A DNA stretch of 64,000 bases from Roseomonas sp. KE0001. GTDB lineage: Bacteria > Pseudomonadota > Alphaproteobacteria > Acetobacterales > Acetobacteraceae. Location: contig NZ_RCVQ01000004.1 in the NCBI RefSeq assembly GCF_016107285.1, positions 62,001 through 126,000 on the forward strand, given 5' to 3'. Under the pieces are notes generated by a model. That model did not search any database, was not told the DNA's origin, and saw only the letters and a list, made by a program, of their open reading frames with translations. Positions 18,919 through 30,363 of the stretch are shown here, one piece after another (position 1 is the stretch's first letter; each line of letters opens with the position of its first letter). A program made the translations under genes and the position numbers.

Positions 18919-20058
18919 TCAGAGTGCGATGCGCGCCACGCTCTCCAGGTCCAGCGAGCCGCGCTTCGGCGCCGCCTTCACGGTGGCGAAGAGCGCCTTG
19001 CCCTGCTCGTCCAGCGCCAGGCTGTTGGGGTGCACCGGCAGCGGGACGCTGGCGCGCCGCTCGAGGCTGTCCAGCGCCAGCACGGTCACCGCCCCGCCGG
19101 CGCGGCTGCTGACATAGAGCTGGTTGCGCCCGGCATCCGCCAGAAGCGCCACCGGCCCCTCGGGCACCGGCCCCTCGGCCAGCAGCTTGCCGGTCTCCGG
19201 GTCCAGCGCCACCACCCGGTTGCCCGGATTGCGCGAGGTGAAGCCCGGCACGTTCTTCTCCTGCATCTTGCGGATGCCCTCGAGGCCCTGGTCGACCGCC
19301 AGCAGCCGCTGACGCGGCGCGTCCCAGGCGAGGTTCAGCGGCTGCTCGGCGCCGCCGGCGGCGAACTGCTTCACCACCGCCAGGCTCTCGGTGTTCACGG
19401 TGACGAGCTGGCCCGCCAGAGTGGAGACGAAGACGCGGTCGCCCGAGGGATGGAGGGCGATGCCGCTGGCGCCGGGCCCGATGCCGGAGACGGTCCTGGT
19501 CAGGCGCAGCGCCCTGGTGTCCACGACGTAGAGCACGCCCTCCTTGAGCGACAGGCCGGCGAGGTAGAGGCGGCCGCGGGCCGGGTCGAGCGCCAGGCGG
19601 CGCAGGCCATAGGGGGCCTCCTCCTTGCCGTCCTCGCCGCGCACCTTCGGCGCCAGGGTCAGCGTGCCGACCACGCTGTTCGCCGCGACGTCGATGGCGC
19701 TGACCGCGCCGTCGATCGCGTGGCTGACATAGAGCCGGCCGGCCGCGTCGTCGAGGATCACGCCGAAGCCCTTCAGCGGCAGCGGGATCTCGGCCTGCAC
19801 CGCCAGCGTCTGCGGGTCCAGGCGGAAGACGCGGCTCGGCGGGGCGCCCTCGCTGAAGCCGCCGGCCGAGGCGACGAAGAGGGCGCGCTGGCGCGGGCTG
19901 TAGGCCAGCTCGTAGAGATGCGGGGCCAGCTCCTGCCGGGTGGCCAGGCGCTGCGCCAGGGCCGGGCGCGCACCCAGCAGCGGGGCCAGCAGGCCGGCCG
20001 CGCCCAGCCCGAGGGCGTGGCGGCGGGTCAGCGGGAACGGGTGGGAAGGCTGCGGCAT
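18919..20058 (-). CDS. yncE: YncE-like secreted beta-propeller protein, Fur-type control
   Basis: The 379-residue protein has a twin-arginine signal peptide (TRRHALGLGAAGLL, ending ARPALAQ) and then a seven-bladed YVTN/NHL-type beta-propeller with repeated blade motifs such as GRLYVSHAIDGAVSAID, GDRVFVSTLAGQLVTVN and NQLYVSSRAGGAVTVLAL. This matches the YncE family, which in Escherichia coli is iron-repressed. GGAGG 9 bases upstream favours the ATG at 20058 over a GTG at 20085. A near-perfect Fur box overlaps its promoter (see 20092-20119). The exact role is unknown; periplasmic handling of iron-chelate or nucleic acid has been discussed for the family. No TonB receptor gene lies beside it here. 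Confidence 0.85.
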   Translation of the reverse strand: MPQPSHPFPLTRRHALGLGAAGLLAPLLGARPALAQRLATRQELAPHLYELAYSPRQRALFVASAGGFSEGAPPSRVFRLDPQTLAVQAEIPLPLKGFGVILDDAAGRLYVSHAIDGAVSAIDVAANSVVGTLTLAPKVRGEDGKEEAPYGLRRLALDPARGRLYLAGLSLKEGVLYVVDTRALRLTRTVSGIGPGASGIALHPSGDRVFVSTLAGQLVTVNTESLAVVKQFAAGGAEQPLNLAWDAPRQRLLAVDQGLEGIRKMQEKNVPGFTSRNPGNRVVALDPETGKLLAEGPVPEGPVALLADAGRNQLYVSSRAGGAVTVLALDSLERRASVPLPVHPNSLALDEQGKALFATVKAAPKRGSLDLESVARIAL

Positions 20059-20091
20059 GATGGGTCCTCCGGCGCCGGATGGCACGGTGTG

Positions 20092-20119
20092 CCTATACGA
20101 TAATGATAATCATTTTCAA
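20092..20119 (-). promoter_or_regulatory. Promoter with Fur box upstream of the yncE-like gene
   Basis: GATAATGATAATCATTTTC at 20099-20117 matches the 19-bp Fur consensus GATAATGATAATCATTATC at 18 of 19 positions. On the minus strand a -35 TTGAAA (20119-20114) and a -10-like TATAGG (20097-20092) are separated by 16 bases, so the box fills the promoter spacer; iron-bound Fur would block RNA polymerase. The leader to the ATG would be about 27 bases. This is one of the few A/T-rich spots in the window. Confidence 0.85.
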
Positions 20120-20132
20120 GCGGGAGCCGGCC

Positions 20133-20825
20133 TTACCCGCCTCGGCGGCAGACCAGCCTGGGCTGGCGCAGCGGCTGGTTCGGCGCCAGCCGCTTCGGCA
20201 GCGCGAGGGCCGGGCGCAGGCCGGGCGCGCAAAGCCCCTGGCCCAGCCGCGCCGGCAGCGGCACCTGCCCGCCGCGGCCCCAACCGGCGCCGAGCCGCGC
20301 CATGGCGACCCGGCGGCTATAGGCCAGGCCGCGCTCCGCCTCGCCCGAATGGTAGCGCGCGATGGCCCGGCCCCAGTCGCCATGCGCGGCATAGAGGCTG
20401 CGCAGGAAGCGGATGGCGTAGCGGACATTGGCGCGCGGCTCGAAACCCTCCTCCAGGCTGGCGAAGGCCTGGGGGTGGTGCATCAGGTTCACCTGCATGC
20501 AGCCGATGTCGATCGAGCGGGTGCCCCCGGCCAGCCGCGCGGCGACGGCGGCGATGGCGCTGTTCTTGCTCGGCGCGGTGAAGCCCTCACCGGCGGCGTT
20601 CCAGGTCCAGGGCCAGGAGGCCGGGCGGCCGGAAGGGTCGGTGCCGCCGCTTTCCACCAGGGCGATGGCGCCGAGCAGGCCGGGCGGCAGGCCGGAGCCC
20701 GGCTCCTCCGCCGCGATCGCCTGGCGGCAAAGCTGCCAGTCCGCGGCGGCGCGCTGCGCCCGGGCCGGGCCGGCGCTGAAAGCGAGGCAGAGCAACGGGG
20801 CCAGCAGGAGCGGCAGGAGGCGCAT
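20133..20825 (-). CDS. Lytic transglycosylase (SLT domain)
   Basis: A secreted murein lytic transglycosylase that cleaves the glycan backbone of peptidoglycan. The 230-residue protein has a Sec signal peptide (MRLLPLLLAPLLCLAFSAGPARAQ) and a goose-lysozyme-like SLT domain with the catalytic glutamate in GAIALVESGG, then DIGCMQVNLMHH (a variant of the usual GxMQ) and a conserved ARYHSGE. The C-terminal ~60 residues are basic and proline-rich without a recognised domain. The ATG at 20825 was chosen because it begins the signal peptide. It lies upstream of the Fur-controlled gene, same strand, 74 bases apart. Confidence 0.85.
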   Translation of the reverse strand: MRLLPLLLAPLLCLAFSAGPARAQRAAADWQLCRQAIAAEEPGSGLPPGLLGAIALVESGGTDPSGRPASWPWTWNAAGEGFTAPSKNSAIAAVAARLAGGTRSIDIGCMQVNLMHHPQAFASLEEGFEPRANVRYAIRFLRSLYAAHGDWGRAIARYHSGEAERGLAYSRRVAMARLGAGWGRGGQVPLPARLGQGLCAPGLRPALALPKRLAPNQPLRQPRLVCRRGG

Positions 20826-20985
20826 GGCCAGCAGATGCCTCGCGGCGCGCACCCGGGTCAAGCGTGGCGGGGGGGGCAGGTGTGGCGGGGGCCGGGCGTG
20901 GCCGGAGGGCGGCGCGGGCCGCCGTGCCGCGCGATCCCGCTTGCGCGGCGCTCCGCGCTCGGGCATGAGGGCCTGACCCGCTGAT

Positions 20986-21170
20986 CCCACGCGGGAGAGA
21001 GTGGCGCATGCCATCGCCGAAGGCGCAACCGGCCCCCGGAAACGCTCAGGCACAAAGGGCCGCGTGGGGAAGGGGCCTCTGGAAAGCCCGGCGCCTGGCG
21101 ACAGGCAATGGCACCGACGGAGTAAGGCGCGCAACGCCCGCGCTGAATCTCTCAGGTCATCGGACAGAGG
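20986..21170 (+). promoter_or_regulatory. Tandem glycine riboswitch upstream of gcvT
   Basis: Two glycine aptamers lie in tandem. Aptamer 1 (20986-21068) has a 9-bp P1 stem (CCCACGCGG with CCGCGTGGG), the GCCGAAGGCGCAA block and CGCTCAGGCACAAAGG. Aptamer 2 (21076-21170) has P1 CCTCTG with CAGAGG, ACCGACGGAGTAA and ATCTCTCAGGTCATCGGAC. This is the cooperative two-aptamer form found before gcv operons; glycine binding normally turns gcvTHP expression on. From 21171 to the GTG at 21220 a GC-rich stretch could form the expression platform; its mode (transcription or ribosome site) is not clear. The 160 bases before the riboswitch (20826-20985) hold no gene I can support. Confidence 0.95.
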
Positions 21171-21219
21171 GGGGCCACAACCCTGACCCGCCACGCGCGA
21201 GCGCGGCGCTGGAGGTTCC

Positions 21220-22317
21220 GTGGCCGAGACCCTGCTTGAAACGCCCCTGGCGTCCCTTCACCGTGAGCTCGGCGCCCGGATGGTGCCCTTCGCCGGCTAT
21301 GCCATGCCGGTGCAGTACCCGGCGGGCATCCTGGCCGAGCATCTGGCGACGCGGCGCGGCGCCACGCTGTTCGATGTCTCGCATATGGGCCAGGCGGAGC
21401 TCCGGGGCGAGGGCGCGGCGGAGGCGCTGGAGCGGCTGACGCCCGCCGATGTGCGGATCCTGAAGCCGGGGCGGCAGAAGTACGGCCTGCTGACCACCGA
21501 GGCCGGCGGCATCCTCGACGATTTCATGGTCGCCAATCTCGGGGACCGGCTGTTCCTGGTGCTCAACGCCAGCCGCAAGGATGTGGACTGCGCCGCCATC
21601 GAGGCCGCGCTGCCCGCCGGCGTCACGCTGAACCGCCTGCCGGACCGTGCCCTGCTGGCCTTCCAGGGGCCGGCGGCGGTGCCCGCCCTGGCGGCGCTGG
21701 CGCCGGATGTGGCGGCGTTGCCCTTCATGGGCGTGGCCGCCACCCGCATCGGCGACATCCCCGTCCTGGTCAGCCGCAGCGGCTATACCGGCGAGGACGG
21801 CGTCGAGATCAGCGTTGCCGGCGACCGGGCCGAGATCCTGGCCCGCGCCCTGCTGGCCCTGACGGGAGCCGCCCCGGCCGGGCTGGGCGCGCGGGATTCG
21901 CTGCGGCTGGAGGCCGGGCTCTGCCTCTACGGCAACGACATCGACGAGACGACCAGCCCGGTCGAGGCCGGCCTGACCTGGACCATCGGCAAGCGCCGCC
22001 GCACGGAGTGGAACTTCCCCGGCGCCGCGCGCGTTCGCGAGGAACTGGAGAACGGTCCGGCGCGGCTGCGCGTCGGCATCCTGCCCGAGGGCCGCCAGCC
22101 GGCCCGCGCCCACACCGCCATCGCGGTTGGCGGCGAGACGGTGGGCGAGGTGACGAGCGGCACCTTCGGCCCCTCGCTGAACGGCCCCTGCGCCATGGGC
22201 TATGTGGCGCGCGGCCATGCCGCCGACGGCACGGCGCTCGAACTGATGGTGCGCGGCAGGGCGATTCCCGCCCGGGTCGCCGCCACCCCCTTCATCCCTC
22301 ACCGTTACGCCCGATAA
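21220..22317 (+). CDS. gcvT: Glycine cleavage system T protein (aminomethyltransferase)
   Basis: GcvT releases ammonia from the lipoyl-bound aminomethyl group and makes 5,10-methylene-tetrahydrofolate. The 365-residue protein shows the folate-fold blocks [41 protein letters not shown] and [18 protein letters not shown]. The start is a GTG with GGAGG four bases upstream. First gene of the riboswitch-controlled operon; gcvH follows 11 bases later. Length is typical. Confidence 0.96.
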   Translation: MAETLLETPLASLHRELGARMVPFAGYAMPVQYPAGILAEHLATRRGATLFDVSHMGQAELRGEGAAEALERLTPADVRILKPGRQKYGLLTTEAGGILDDFMVANLGDRLFLVLNASRKDVDCAAIEAALPAGVTLNRLPDRALLAFQGPAAVPALAALAPDVAALPFMGVAATRIGDIPVLVSRSGYTGEDGVEISVAGDRAEILARALLALTGAAPAGLGARDSLRLEAGLCLYGNDIDETTSPVEAGLTWTIGKRRRTEWNFPGAARVREELENGPARLRVGILPEGRQPARAHTAIAVGGETVGEVTSGTFGPSLNGPCAMGYVARGHAADGTALELMVRGRAIPARVAATPFIPHRYAR

Positions 22318-22328
22318 GGACCGCCACC

Positions 22329-22706
22329 ATGGCCGAGCTGAAATTCTCCCGCGACCACGAATGGGTCCGGCTGGACGGCAATATCGCTACCATCGGCATC
22401 ACCGACCACGCGCAGACCGCGCTGGGCGATGTGGTCTTCGTCGACCTGCCCGAGGCCGGGCGGCAGGTGGCGGCGGGCGACGCCGTCGCCGTGGTGGAGA
22501 GCGTGAAGGCGGCGTCCGACGTCTATGCCCCGGTCGGCGGCACCATCACCGAGAGCAACGCCGCGCTGGCCGACGACCCGGCCATGGTGAACAGCGCCGC
22601 GCAGTCGGAGGGCTGGTTCTTCAGGATGGAGGTGGCCGACCCCTCCGAGCTGGATGCGCTGATGGATGCCGAGGCCTACCAGGCCTTCGTCGACAGCGAA
22701 GCCTGA
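22329..22706 (+). CDS. gcvH: Glycine cleavage system H protein
   Basis: The lipoyl carrier of the glycine cleavage system, shuttling the aminomethyl group between P, T and L proteins. The 125-residue product has the lipoylation motif VESVKAASD with the modified lysine at residue 60, and the standard N-terminal KFSRDHEWV and C-terminal [19 protein letters not shown]. It lies between gcvT and gcvP, with 23 bases to gcvP. The ATG at 22329 fits the normal length. Confidence 0.96.
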   Translation: MAELKFSRDHEWVRLDGNIATIGITDHAQTALGDVVFVDLPEAGRQVAAGDAVAVVESVKAASDVYAPVGGTITESNAALADDPAMVNSAAQSEGWFFRMEVADPSELDALMDAEAYQAFVDSEA

Positions 22707-22729
22707 GCGGACGCGGAAGGGGAGCGGGC

Positions 22730-25630
<2,901 letters not shown>

Positions 25631-25639
25631 GCCGCCATG

Positions 25640-25669
25640 CCCGGCCGGGGGCGCGTCCCCTCAGCCGGG
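25640..25669. terminator. Bidirectional hairpin between gcvP and the Lrp-type gene
   Basis: CCCGGC (25640-25645) with GGGG (25647-25650) pairs with CCCC (25657-25660) and GCCGGG (25664-25669), interrupted by one and three bases. The right arm overlaps the stop codon of the convergent regulator. There is no T-tract. A shared terminator is plausible. Confidence 0.45.
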
Positions 25670-26140
25670 CGGCAGGGGGAGGCGGCTCCGGTCCTTCAGC
25701 CGGTCGAGCACGATCGAGGAGCGCAGCCGGGCGACGCTCTCATGCGCCAGCAGCTCCTCGTTCACCAGCCGCGACAGGCCGGCGAGATCGGGCACGATGG
25801 CCTTCAGCACGTAGTCGGTGTCGCCGGTCGGCGCATAGGCCTCCTGGATGGCGTCGACGCAGGCCAGGAGATCGCGGAAGCGGCGCGCATTGTCGCCGCT
25901 GTGCGCCTTGAGCGTGACCTGGATGAAGGCCTGGACGTGCAGGCCAAGGGCCGCGGCGTCGAGTCCGGCGCGGTAGCCGCGGATCAGCCCGGCGGCCTCG
26001 AGCGCCGCGCGCCGGCGCGAGCATTGCGAGGCGGAGAGGCCGATGCGCTCGCCGAGCTGCTGGTTGGTCAGCCGCGCATCGGCCTGCAGCGCCGCCAGCA
26101 GGCGCAGGTCGAGCCGGTCGATCTCGAAGCTTTCGTGCAT
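25661..26140 (-). CDS. Lrp/AsnC-family transcriptional regulator
   Basis: The 159-residue protein has an N-terminal helix-turn-helix (about 8-60; LTNQQLGERIGLSASQCSRRRAALEAAGLI) and a C-terminal RAM/ACT ligand-binding domain (about 70-150; VQAFIQVTLKAHSGDN, YVLKAIVPDLAGLSR). AAGGAG upstream supports the ATG at 26140. It is divergent from the HPPD-like gene with 120 bases between starts. In many proteobacteria an Lrp-type protein (HpdR-like) controls hpd in response to aromatic amino acids; here the target gene is damaged, which raises the question of what the regulator now controls. Confidence 0.88.
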   Translation of the reverse strand: MHESFEIDRLDLRLLAALQADARLTNQQLGERIGLSASQCSRRRAALEAAGLIRGYRAGLDAAALGLHVQAFIQVTLKAHSGDNARRFRDLLACVDAIQEAYAPTGDTDYVLKAIVPDLAGLSRLVNEELLAHESVARLRSSIVLDRLKDRSRLPLPPG

Positions 26141-26233
26141 GGGCCGCTCCTTCCCCGCGTCTTTCCCGCATCCTGGACCGGATCGGCCGCCGCTATGCAC
26201 GCCCCTTGCCCGGGCGGAGGGCTAGCCTTGTGA

Positions 26234-26875
<642 letters not shown>

Positions 26876-27101
26876 CCATCCCCGTCCACCTCCCCCCGGG
26901 GGGGCCACCTCCAGCCGCTGCAACGGCCTTCCGTTCCCGACCACGGGATAGGCGGCATTCCGCCGTTCCCCCCTCCCCGGCGGCATCCTGACCGGGGAGT
27001 ATTCCCTCCCGGCGCGGCGCCGCTTGCGCCCGGCATGGCAGCTGGGCCATGGGAGGGAATGCTCCGGCGGTTGCGCGGGGGAAGGGCCTGGAGCCGGCGC
27101 G
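26876..27101. other. Intergenic stretch, no gene seen
   Basis: 226 bases between the HPPD-like gene and the Nudix gene. I see short G-runs and C-runs (for example CCCCCCGGGGGGGCC around 26892-26906) that can pair locally, and no coding frame or clear promoter hexamers. Confidence 0.5.
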
Positions 27102-27680
27102 ATGGACGACGACGCGATTCCCGACTGGACGGTGCTCGGCAGCCGCAGCGTGCTGCGCGACCGCTGGATCGACATCACCGCCGACCGCTGCCGCGACGCG
27201 CGCGGCAATATCCTCGAGGACTTCTACACCTTCGCCTATCCGGACTGGGTGAATGTCGTCGCCATCACTCCGCGCGACGAGCTGGTGCTGGTGCGGCAGT
27301 ACCGGCACGGCTGGCGGGGACGGGTGCTGGAGCTGCCGGCCGGCGCCATGGATGCGGGGGAGGACGACCCGGCCGTGGCCGGCGCGCGGGAGCTGCGCGA
27401 GGAGACCGGTTATGCCGCGCCCGGCTGCCGGCTGGTCTCGACCCTCAGCCCCAACACGGTGACGCACCGCAACCGCTGCCACGCCGTGCTGGCGCTCGGC
27501 GCCGAGTTGCGGCACCCGACGGCGCATGAGGCGGGCGAGGACATCACCGTCGAGCTCTGGCCGCTGCCCGAGGTGCTGGCGCGGCTGGGGGAGGGGCTGC
27601 TGCCGCAGGTGATGCATGTCTCGGCGCTGCTGCTGGCGCTCTCGGCGGCCGGGCGGCTCGATCTGCGGCTGCGGCCCTGA
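27102..27680 (+). CDS. Nudix hydrolase, ADP-ribose pyrophosphatase-like
   Basis: The 192-residue protein resembles ADP-sugar/ADP-ribose pyrophosphatases: an N-terminal swap domain (WTVLGSRSVLRDRWIDITADRC), VVAITPRDELVLVRQYRHG, the substrate-side ELPAGAMDAGED and a Nudix helix ARELREETGYAAPG holding the metal-binding glutamates. The spacing between the glycine part and RELREE is one residue longer than the standard Nudix box, a small oddity. The ATG at 27102 begins the recognisable domain; an upstream in-frame start exists but adds a low-complexity stretch. Confidence 0.85.
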   Translation: MDDDAIPDWTVLGSRSVLRDRWIDITADRCRDARGNILEDFYTFAYPDWVNVVAITPRDELVLVRQYRHGWRGRVLELPAGAMDAGEDDPAVAGARELREETGYAAPGCRLVSTLSPNTVTHRNRCHAVLALGAELRHPTAHEAGEDITVELWPLPEVLARLGEGLLPQVMHVSALLLALSAAGRLDLRLRP

Positions 27681-27749
27681 GGCGCGGTGCGGGTCCCGCC
27701 GCGCGGCGGGCCATGCGGCCGCCGCGCGGTTCGTGCCAGGCGCCTGGCA

Positions 27750-28121
27750 TCAGCGCCGCGGCCCCTGGCCATCCGGAGGCAGGTCCATACCGGCAAGGGC
27801 GCCGCGCCGCGGCTGGGGGGCGGAGTAGAGGATCTGCAGGCCTTCCCCCTCGCTCACGGTCTGCGCCAGCATGGGAGGCTGCTCGGCGGCGGCGTCCCGG
27901 TAGGTGATGGCGCCGTTCTCGCCGCCCGTCACCGAGAGCACGGCGCCGCCGCCCACCATGTTGAGGCGGTGGTCCTGCCCGTAGAGGACGGTGAAGTTCT
28001 CGCCCTCGCTGAGCACGGAAAGTCCCGCCTGCTGGGCGATGGCCGGACCGCAGGCGGCGATCCCGGCGGCGATCCCGGCGGAGATCAGGCAGCGGGCGCG
28101 TGCGGTGATGAGGATTGTCAT
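27750..28121 (-). CDS. Small secreted protein of unknown function
   Basis: A 123-residue product with an N-terminal signal sequence (CLISAGIAAGIAACGPAIAQ, cleavage after AIAQ or nearby; the cysteine in AACG is not a good lipobox). The mature part has two similar halves: LSVLSEGENFTVLYGQDHRLN and AQTVSEGEGLQILYSAPQPRR share the pattern S-E-G-E-x-[FL]-x-[VI]-L-Y, suggesting an internal duplication of about 55 residues. No family recognised. AGGA precedes the ATG at 28121. Confidence 0.6.
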   Translation of the reverse strand: MTILITARARCLISAGIAAGIAACGPAIAQQAGLSVLSEGENFTVLYGQDHRLNMVGGGAVLSVTGGENGAITYRDAAAEQPPMLAQTVSEGEGLQILYSAPQPRRGALAGMDLPPDGQGPRR

Positions 28122-28239
28122 GACACGTCCTGGGTCTTGTCGCGCAGAGGAGGATCTCTGCGGGGCGGAACTTCGCAGGATGGGAAATGTAAGAATGTGT
28201 CTGGACGCACAAAGCGGAGTCGCCCCCGCCCGCCGACCC

Positions 28240-29406
28240 TCAGCCCGCCGCCCGCCGCAGCCGTCCGTGCAGGAAGGCGAGCACCGCCGCCTCCTCTGGC
28301 CGCAGCGCGGGGAGCGCCCCGCTCAGCTCCGCCTCCACCTGGCGCTTCACCTGCAGCAGCAGCGCGCCGGACATGTAGCCCTCCAGCACCTCGGGATGGA
28401 CATAGCAGGTGCGGCAGATGGTCGGCGTGTTGCCGAGCCGGGCCGCTGCGCGCTCGATCGCCTGTCTGACGTTGCGCCGGGCGGCGGCCTCGGTGTCGGC
28501 GCGCTCGAACTCGCTCAGCGCCATGGCGGCGAGCACCGTGCCGGCCCAGGTACGGAAGTCCTTGGCGGTGATGTCGTGGCCGGAGATCGCGCGCAGATAG
28601 GCGTTCACGTCGGCGGAATCGATGCCCCGCCGCTCGCCCTCCCCGTCGATGTACTGGAACAGCGCCTGCCCCGGCAGCTCCTGGCACGCCCGCACGACCT
28701 TCGCCACGCGGCGGTCGCGCAGCGCCAGCCTCCACTCCTTTCCGCTCTTGCCACGAAAGGTGAAGCGCAGCTCGGTGCCCCGGACCGCGACATGGCGGTT
28801 GCGCAGCGTGGTCAGCCCATAGCTGCCGTTGCTCTCGGCATAGTCCTCGTTGCCGACGCGGATCAGCGTGGTGTCGAGCAGATGGACGACACTGGCCAGC
28901 ACCTTCTCCCGCCCCAGGCCGGGCCGCGCCATGTCCTCCGCCACGCGGGCGCGGAGCCGCGGCAGGATGCGCGCGAATTCCAGCACATGCCCGTACTTCG
29001 TCTCGTCCCGCGCGGCGCGCCAGTCGGGGTGGTAGCGGTACTGCTTGCGCCCCTTGGCGTCGCGGCCGGTGGCCTGGATATGGCCGTTCGCCTGCGGGCA
29101 GAGCCAGACCTCGCGCCAGGCCGGCGGCACGGCGAGGGCGCGCAGCCGCGCCAGCACCGCCTTGTCGCGCACCGTGGCGCCGCGCGCATCGCGATAGCTC
29201 CAGCCCGTGCCGCTGCGCCGGCGGGTGATGCCCGGCGTCGCGTCGGAGACATAGCGCAGGCCGATGGCGCGCGCCTCGGCGGCCTCCGGCGGAGGTGTCG
29301 CGCGGGGCGACGCCGGGGCCGCCTCGACCGGAACGCTGGCCTGTTGCAGCATGATGGCGAAACGCGCGGCCGCCGCTTCCGGTTCCGCGCCGGCAGGAGG
29401 AGACAT
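28240..29406 (-). CDS. DNA topoisomerase IB (eukaryotic-like)
   Basis: A type IB topoisomerase that relaxes supercoils through a 3'-phosphotyrosine intermediate, a family found sporadically in bacteria. Recognisable parts are RYVSDATPGITRRRSGTGWSY, the DNA-clamp GHIQATGRDAKGRKQYRYHPDWR, KYGHVLEFARILP, the catalytic RVGNEDYAESNGSYGLTTLRNRH, the conserved HDITAKDFRTWAGT and the C-terminal NTPTICRTCYVHPEV with the active-site tyrosine (YVHP). The start is uncertain: ATGs at 29409/29406 would overlap the divergent GNAT start, and an ATG at 29352 would leave a 55-base gap; the core begins after either. Confidence 0.9.
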   Translation of the reverse strand: MSPPAGAEPEAAAARFAIMLQQASVPVEAAPASPRATPPPEAAEARAIGLRYVSDATPGITRRRSGTGWSYRDARGATVRDKAVLARLRALAVPPAWREVWLCPQANGHIQATGRDAKGRKQYRYHPDWRAARDETKYGHVLEFARILPRLRARVAEDMARPGLGREKVLASVVHLLDTTLIRVGNEDYAESNGSYGLTTLRNRHVAVRGTELRFTFRGKSGKEWRLALRDRRVAKVVRACQELPGQALFQYIDGEGERRGIDSADVNAYLRAISGHDITAKDFRTWAGTVLAAMALSEFERADTEAAARRNVRQAIERAAARLGNTPTICRTCYVHPEVLEGYMSGALLLQVKRQVEAELSGALPALRPEEAAVLAFLHGRLRRAAG

Positions 29407-29407
29407 C

Positions 29408-29866
29408 ATGACCGCCACATCGCCGCCGCAGATCGTGCCCGTGGCCGAGGCGCACCGCGCCGACTGGGAGCGGCTCTATGCGGGCTACGCCGCCTTCTAC
29501 CGCGTCACGCAGACAGCCGAGATGCGGGCCCGCGTCTGGAGCTGGATCCAGGACCCGGCGCATGAGGTGAAGGGGCTGGTGGCGCTGGATGCCGGCGGGC
29601 GCGGTCTTGGCCTGGCGCATTACCGGCCCTTCGCCCGGCCGCTCTCCGCCAGCACCGGCGGCTTCCTCGACGATCTCTTCGTCGATCCGGCGGCGCGCGG
29701 GCAGCGCGTGGCGGATGCGCTGATCGGCGCGGTGGCGGCGATCGGGCGGGAGAAGGGCTGGAGCGTCATCCGCTGGATCACGGCGGAGGACAACTACCGC
29801 GGCCGCGCGGTCTATGACCGGGTGGCGCAGCTCACCCCCTGGAAGACCTACGACATCAAGCTGTGA
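29408..29866 (+). CDS. GNAT-family N-acetyltransferase
   Basis: A 152-residue acetyl-CoA-dependent acetyltransferase; the acceptor is unknown. The CoA-binding part reads [36 protein letters not shown], followed by [23 protein letters not shown], the usual GNAT beta4-alpha4 layout. GGAGGAG seven bases upstream sets the ATG at 29408. It is divergent from topoisomerase IB with starts almost touching. Its stop codon lies inside a 17-bp tandem duplication (29858-29891). Confidence 0.85.
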   Translation: MTATSPPQIVPVAEAHRADWERLYAGYAAFYRVTQTAEMRARVWSWIQDPAHEVKGLVALDAGGRGLGLAHYRPFARPLSASTGGFLDDLFVDPAARGQRVADALIGAVAAIGREKGWSVIRWITAEDNYRGRAVYDRVAQLTPWKTYDIKL

Positions 29867-29891
29867 TCCGCCGGAAGCTGTGATCCGCCAG
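29858..29891 (+). repeat. 17-bp tandem duplication over the GNAT stop codon
   Basis: AAGCTGTGATCCGCCGG occurs twice back to back (29858-29874 and 29875-29891, one base different at the end). The TGA in the first unit ends the GNAT gene; the second unit is a silent copy in the 3' region. It looks like a recent slippage event. Confidence 0.85.
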
Positions 29892-29981
29892 CCCGGCGCT
29901 TCCCGGTGCCGGGCATTCCACCCCGCCCGGCCCGCGTGGCAGCATGCCCGGAACAGCATGCCCGGAAGGGGGGAGGCGCGC

Positions 29982-30332
29982 ATGACCTATGCCGAGTTCT
30001 GGCCGATCTACCTGCGGGCCCATGCGCGGCCGCAGACGCGGGCGCTGCACTACTGCGGCAGCCTGCTGGCCCTGGCGGCCCTGCTGACCGGGCTGCTCTC
30101 GCCGGACTGGCGCTGGCTGATCGCCGCGCCCCTGATCGGCTACGGCTTCGCCTGGGCGGCGCATTTCGGGCTGGAGGGCAACCGGCCGCAGACCTTCGGC
30201 CATCCGCTCTGGTCGCTCTGGAGCGACTTCCGCATGCTCGGCCTCTGGCTGGGCGGTCGGCTCGGGCCGCATCTGGCGGCGGCGGGGGTGGGGCGGCCGC
30301 CGGGCGCGCCCGGGTCCCGCCCCGGCGCCTGA
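29982..30332 (+). CDS. DUF962 / Mpo1-like membrane protein
   Basis: The 116-residue protein fits the DUF962 (YGL010w/Mpo1-like) family: [22 protein letters not shown], two membrane helices (about 24-40 and 44-62), then [25 protein letters not shown]. Yeast Mpo1 is an iron-dependent dioxygenase acting on 2-hydroxy fatty acids; bacterial members are less known, so function is inferred only. GGGGGGAGG lies about 5-8 bases before the ATG at 29982. Confidence 0.85.
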   Translation: MTYAEFWPIYLRAHARPQTRALHYCGSLLALAALLTGLLSPDWRWLIAAPLIGYGFAWAAHFGLEGNRPQTFGHPLWSLWSDFRMLGLWLGGRLGPHLAAAGVGRPPGAPGSRPGA

Positions 30333-30363
30333 CCTCCGCCGTTCCGGTGGGCGGCCGGACGCC

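Noticed and set aside
26892-26906. C-run/G-run in the gap after the HPPD-like gene as an intrinsic terminator
   Set aside because: Stem has no loop space or T-tract; more likely random GC-rich sequence.
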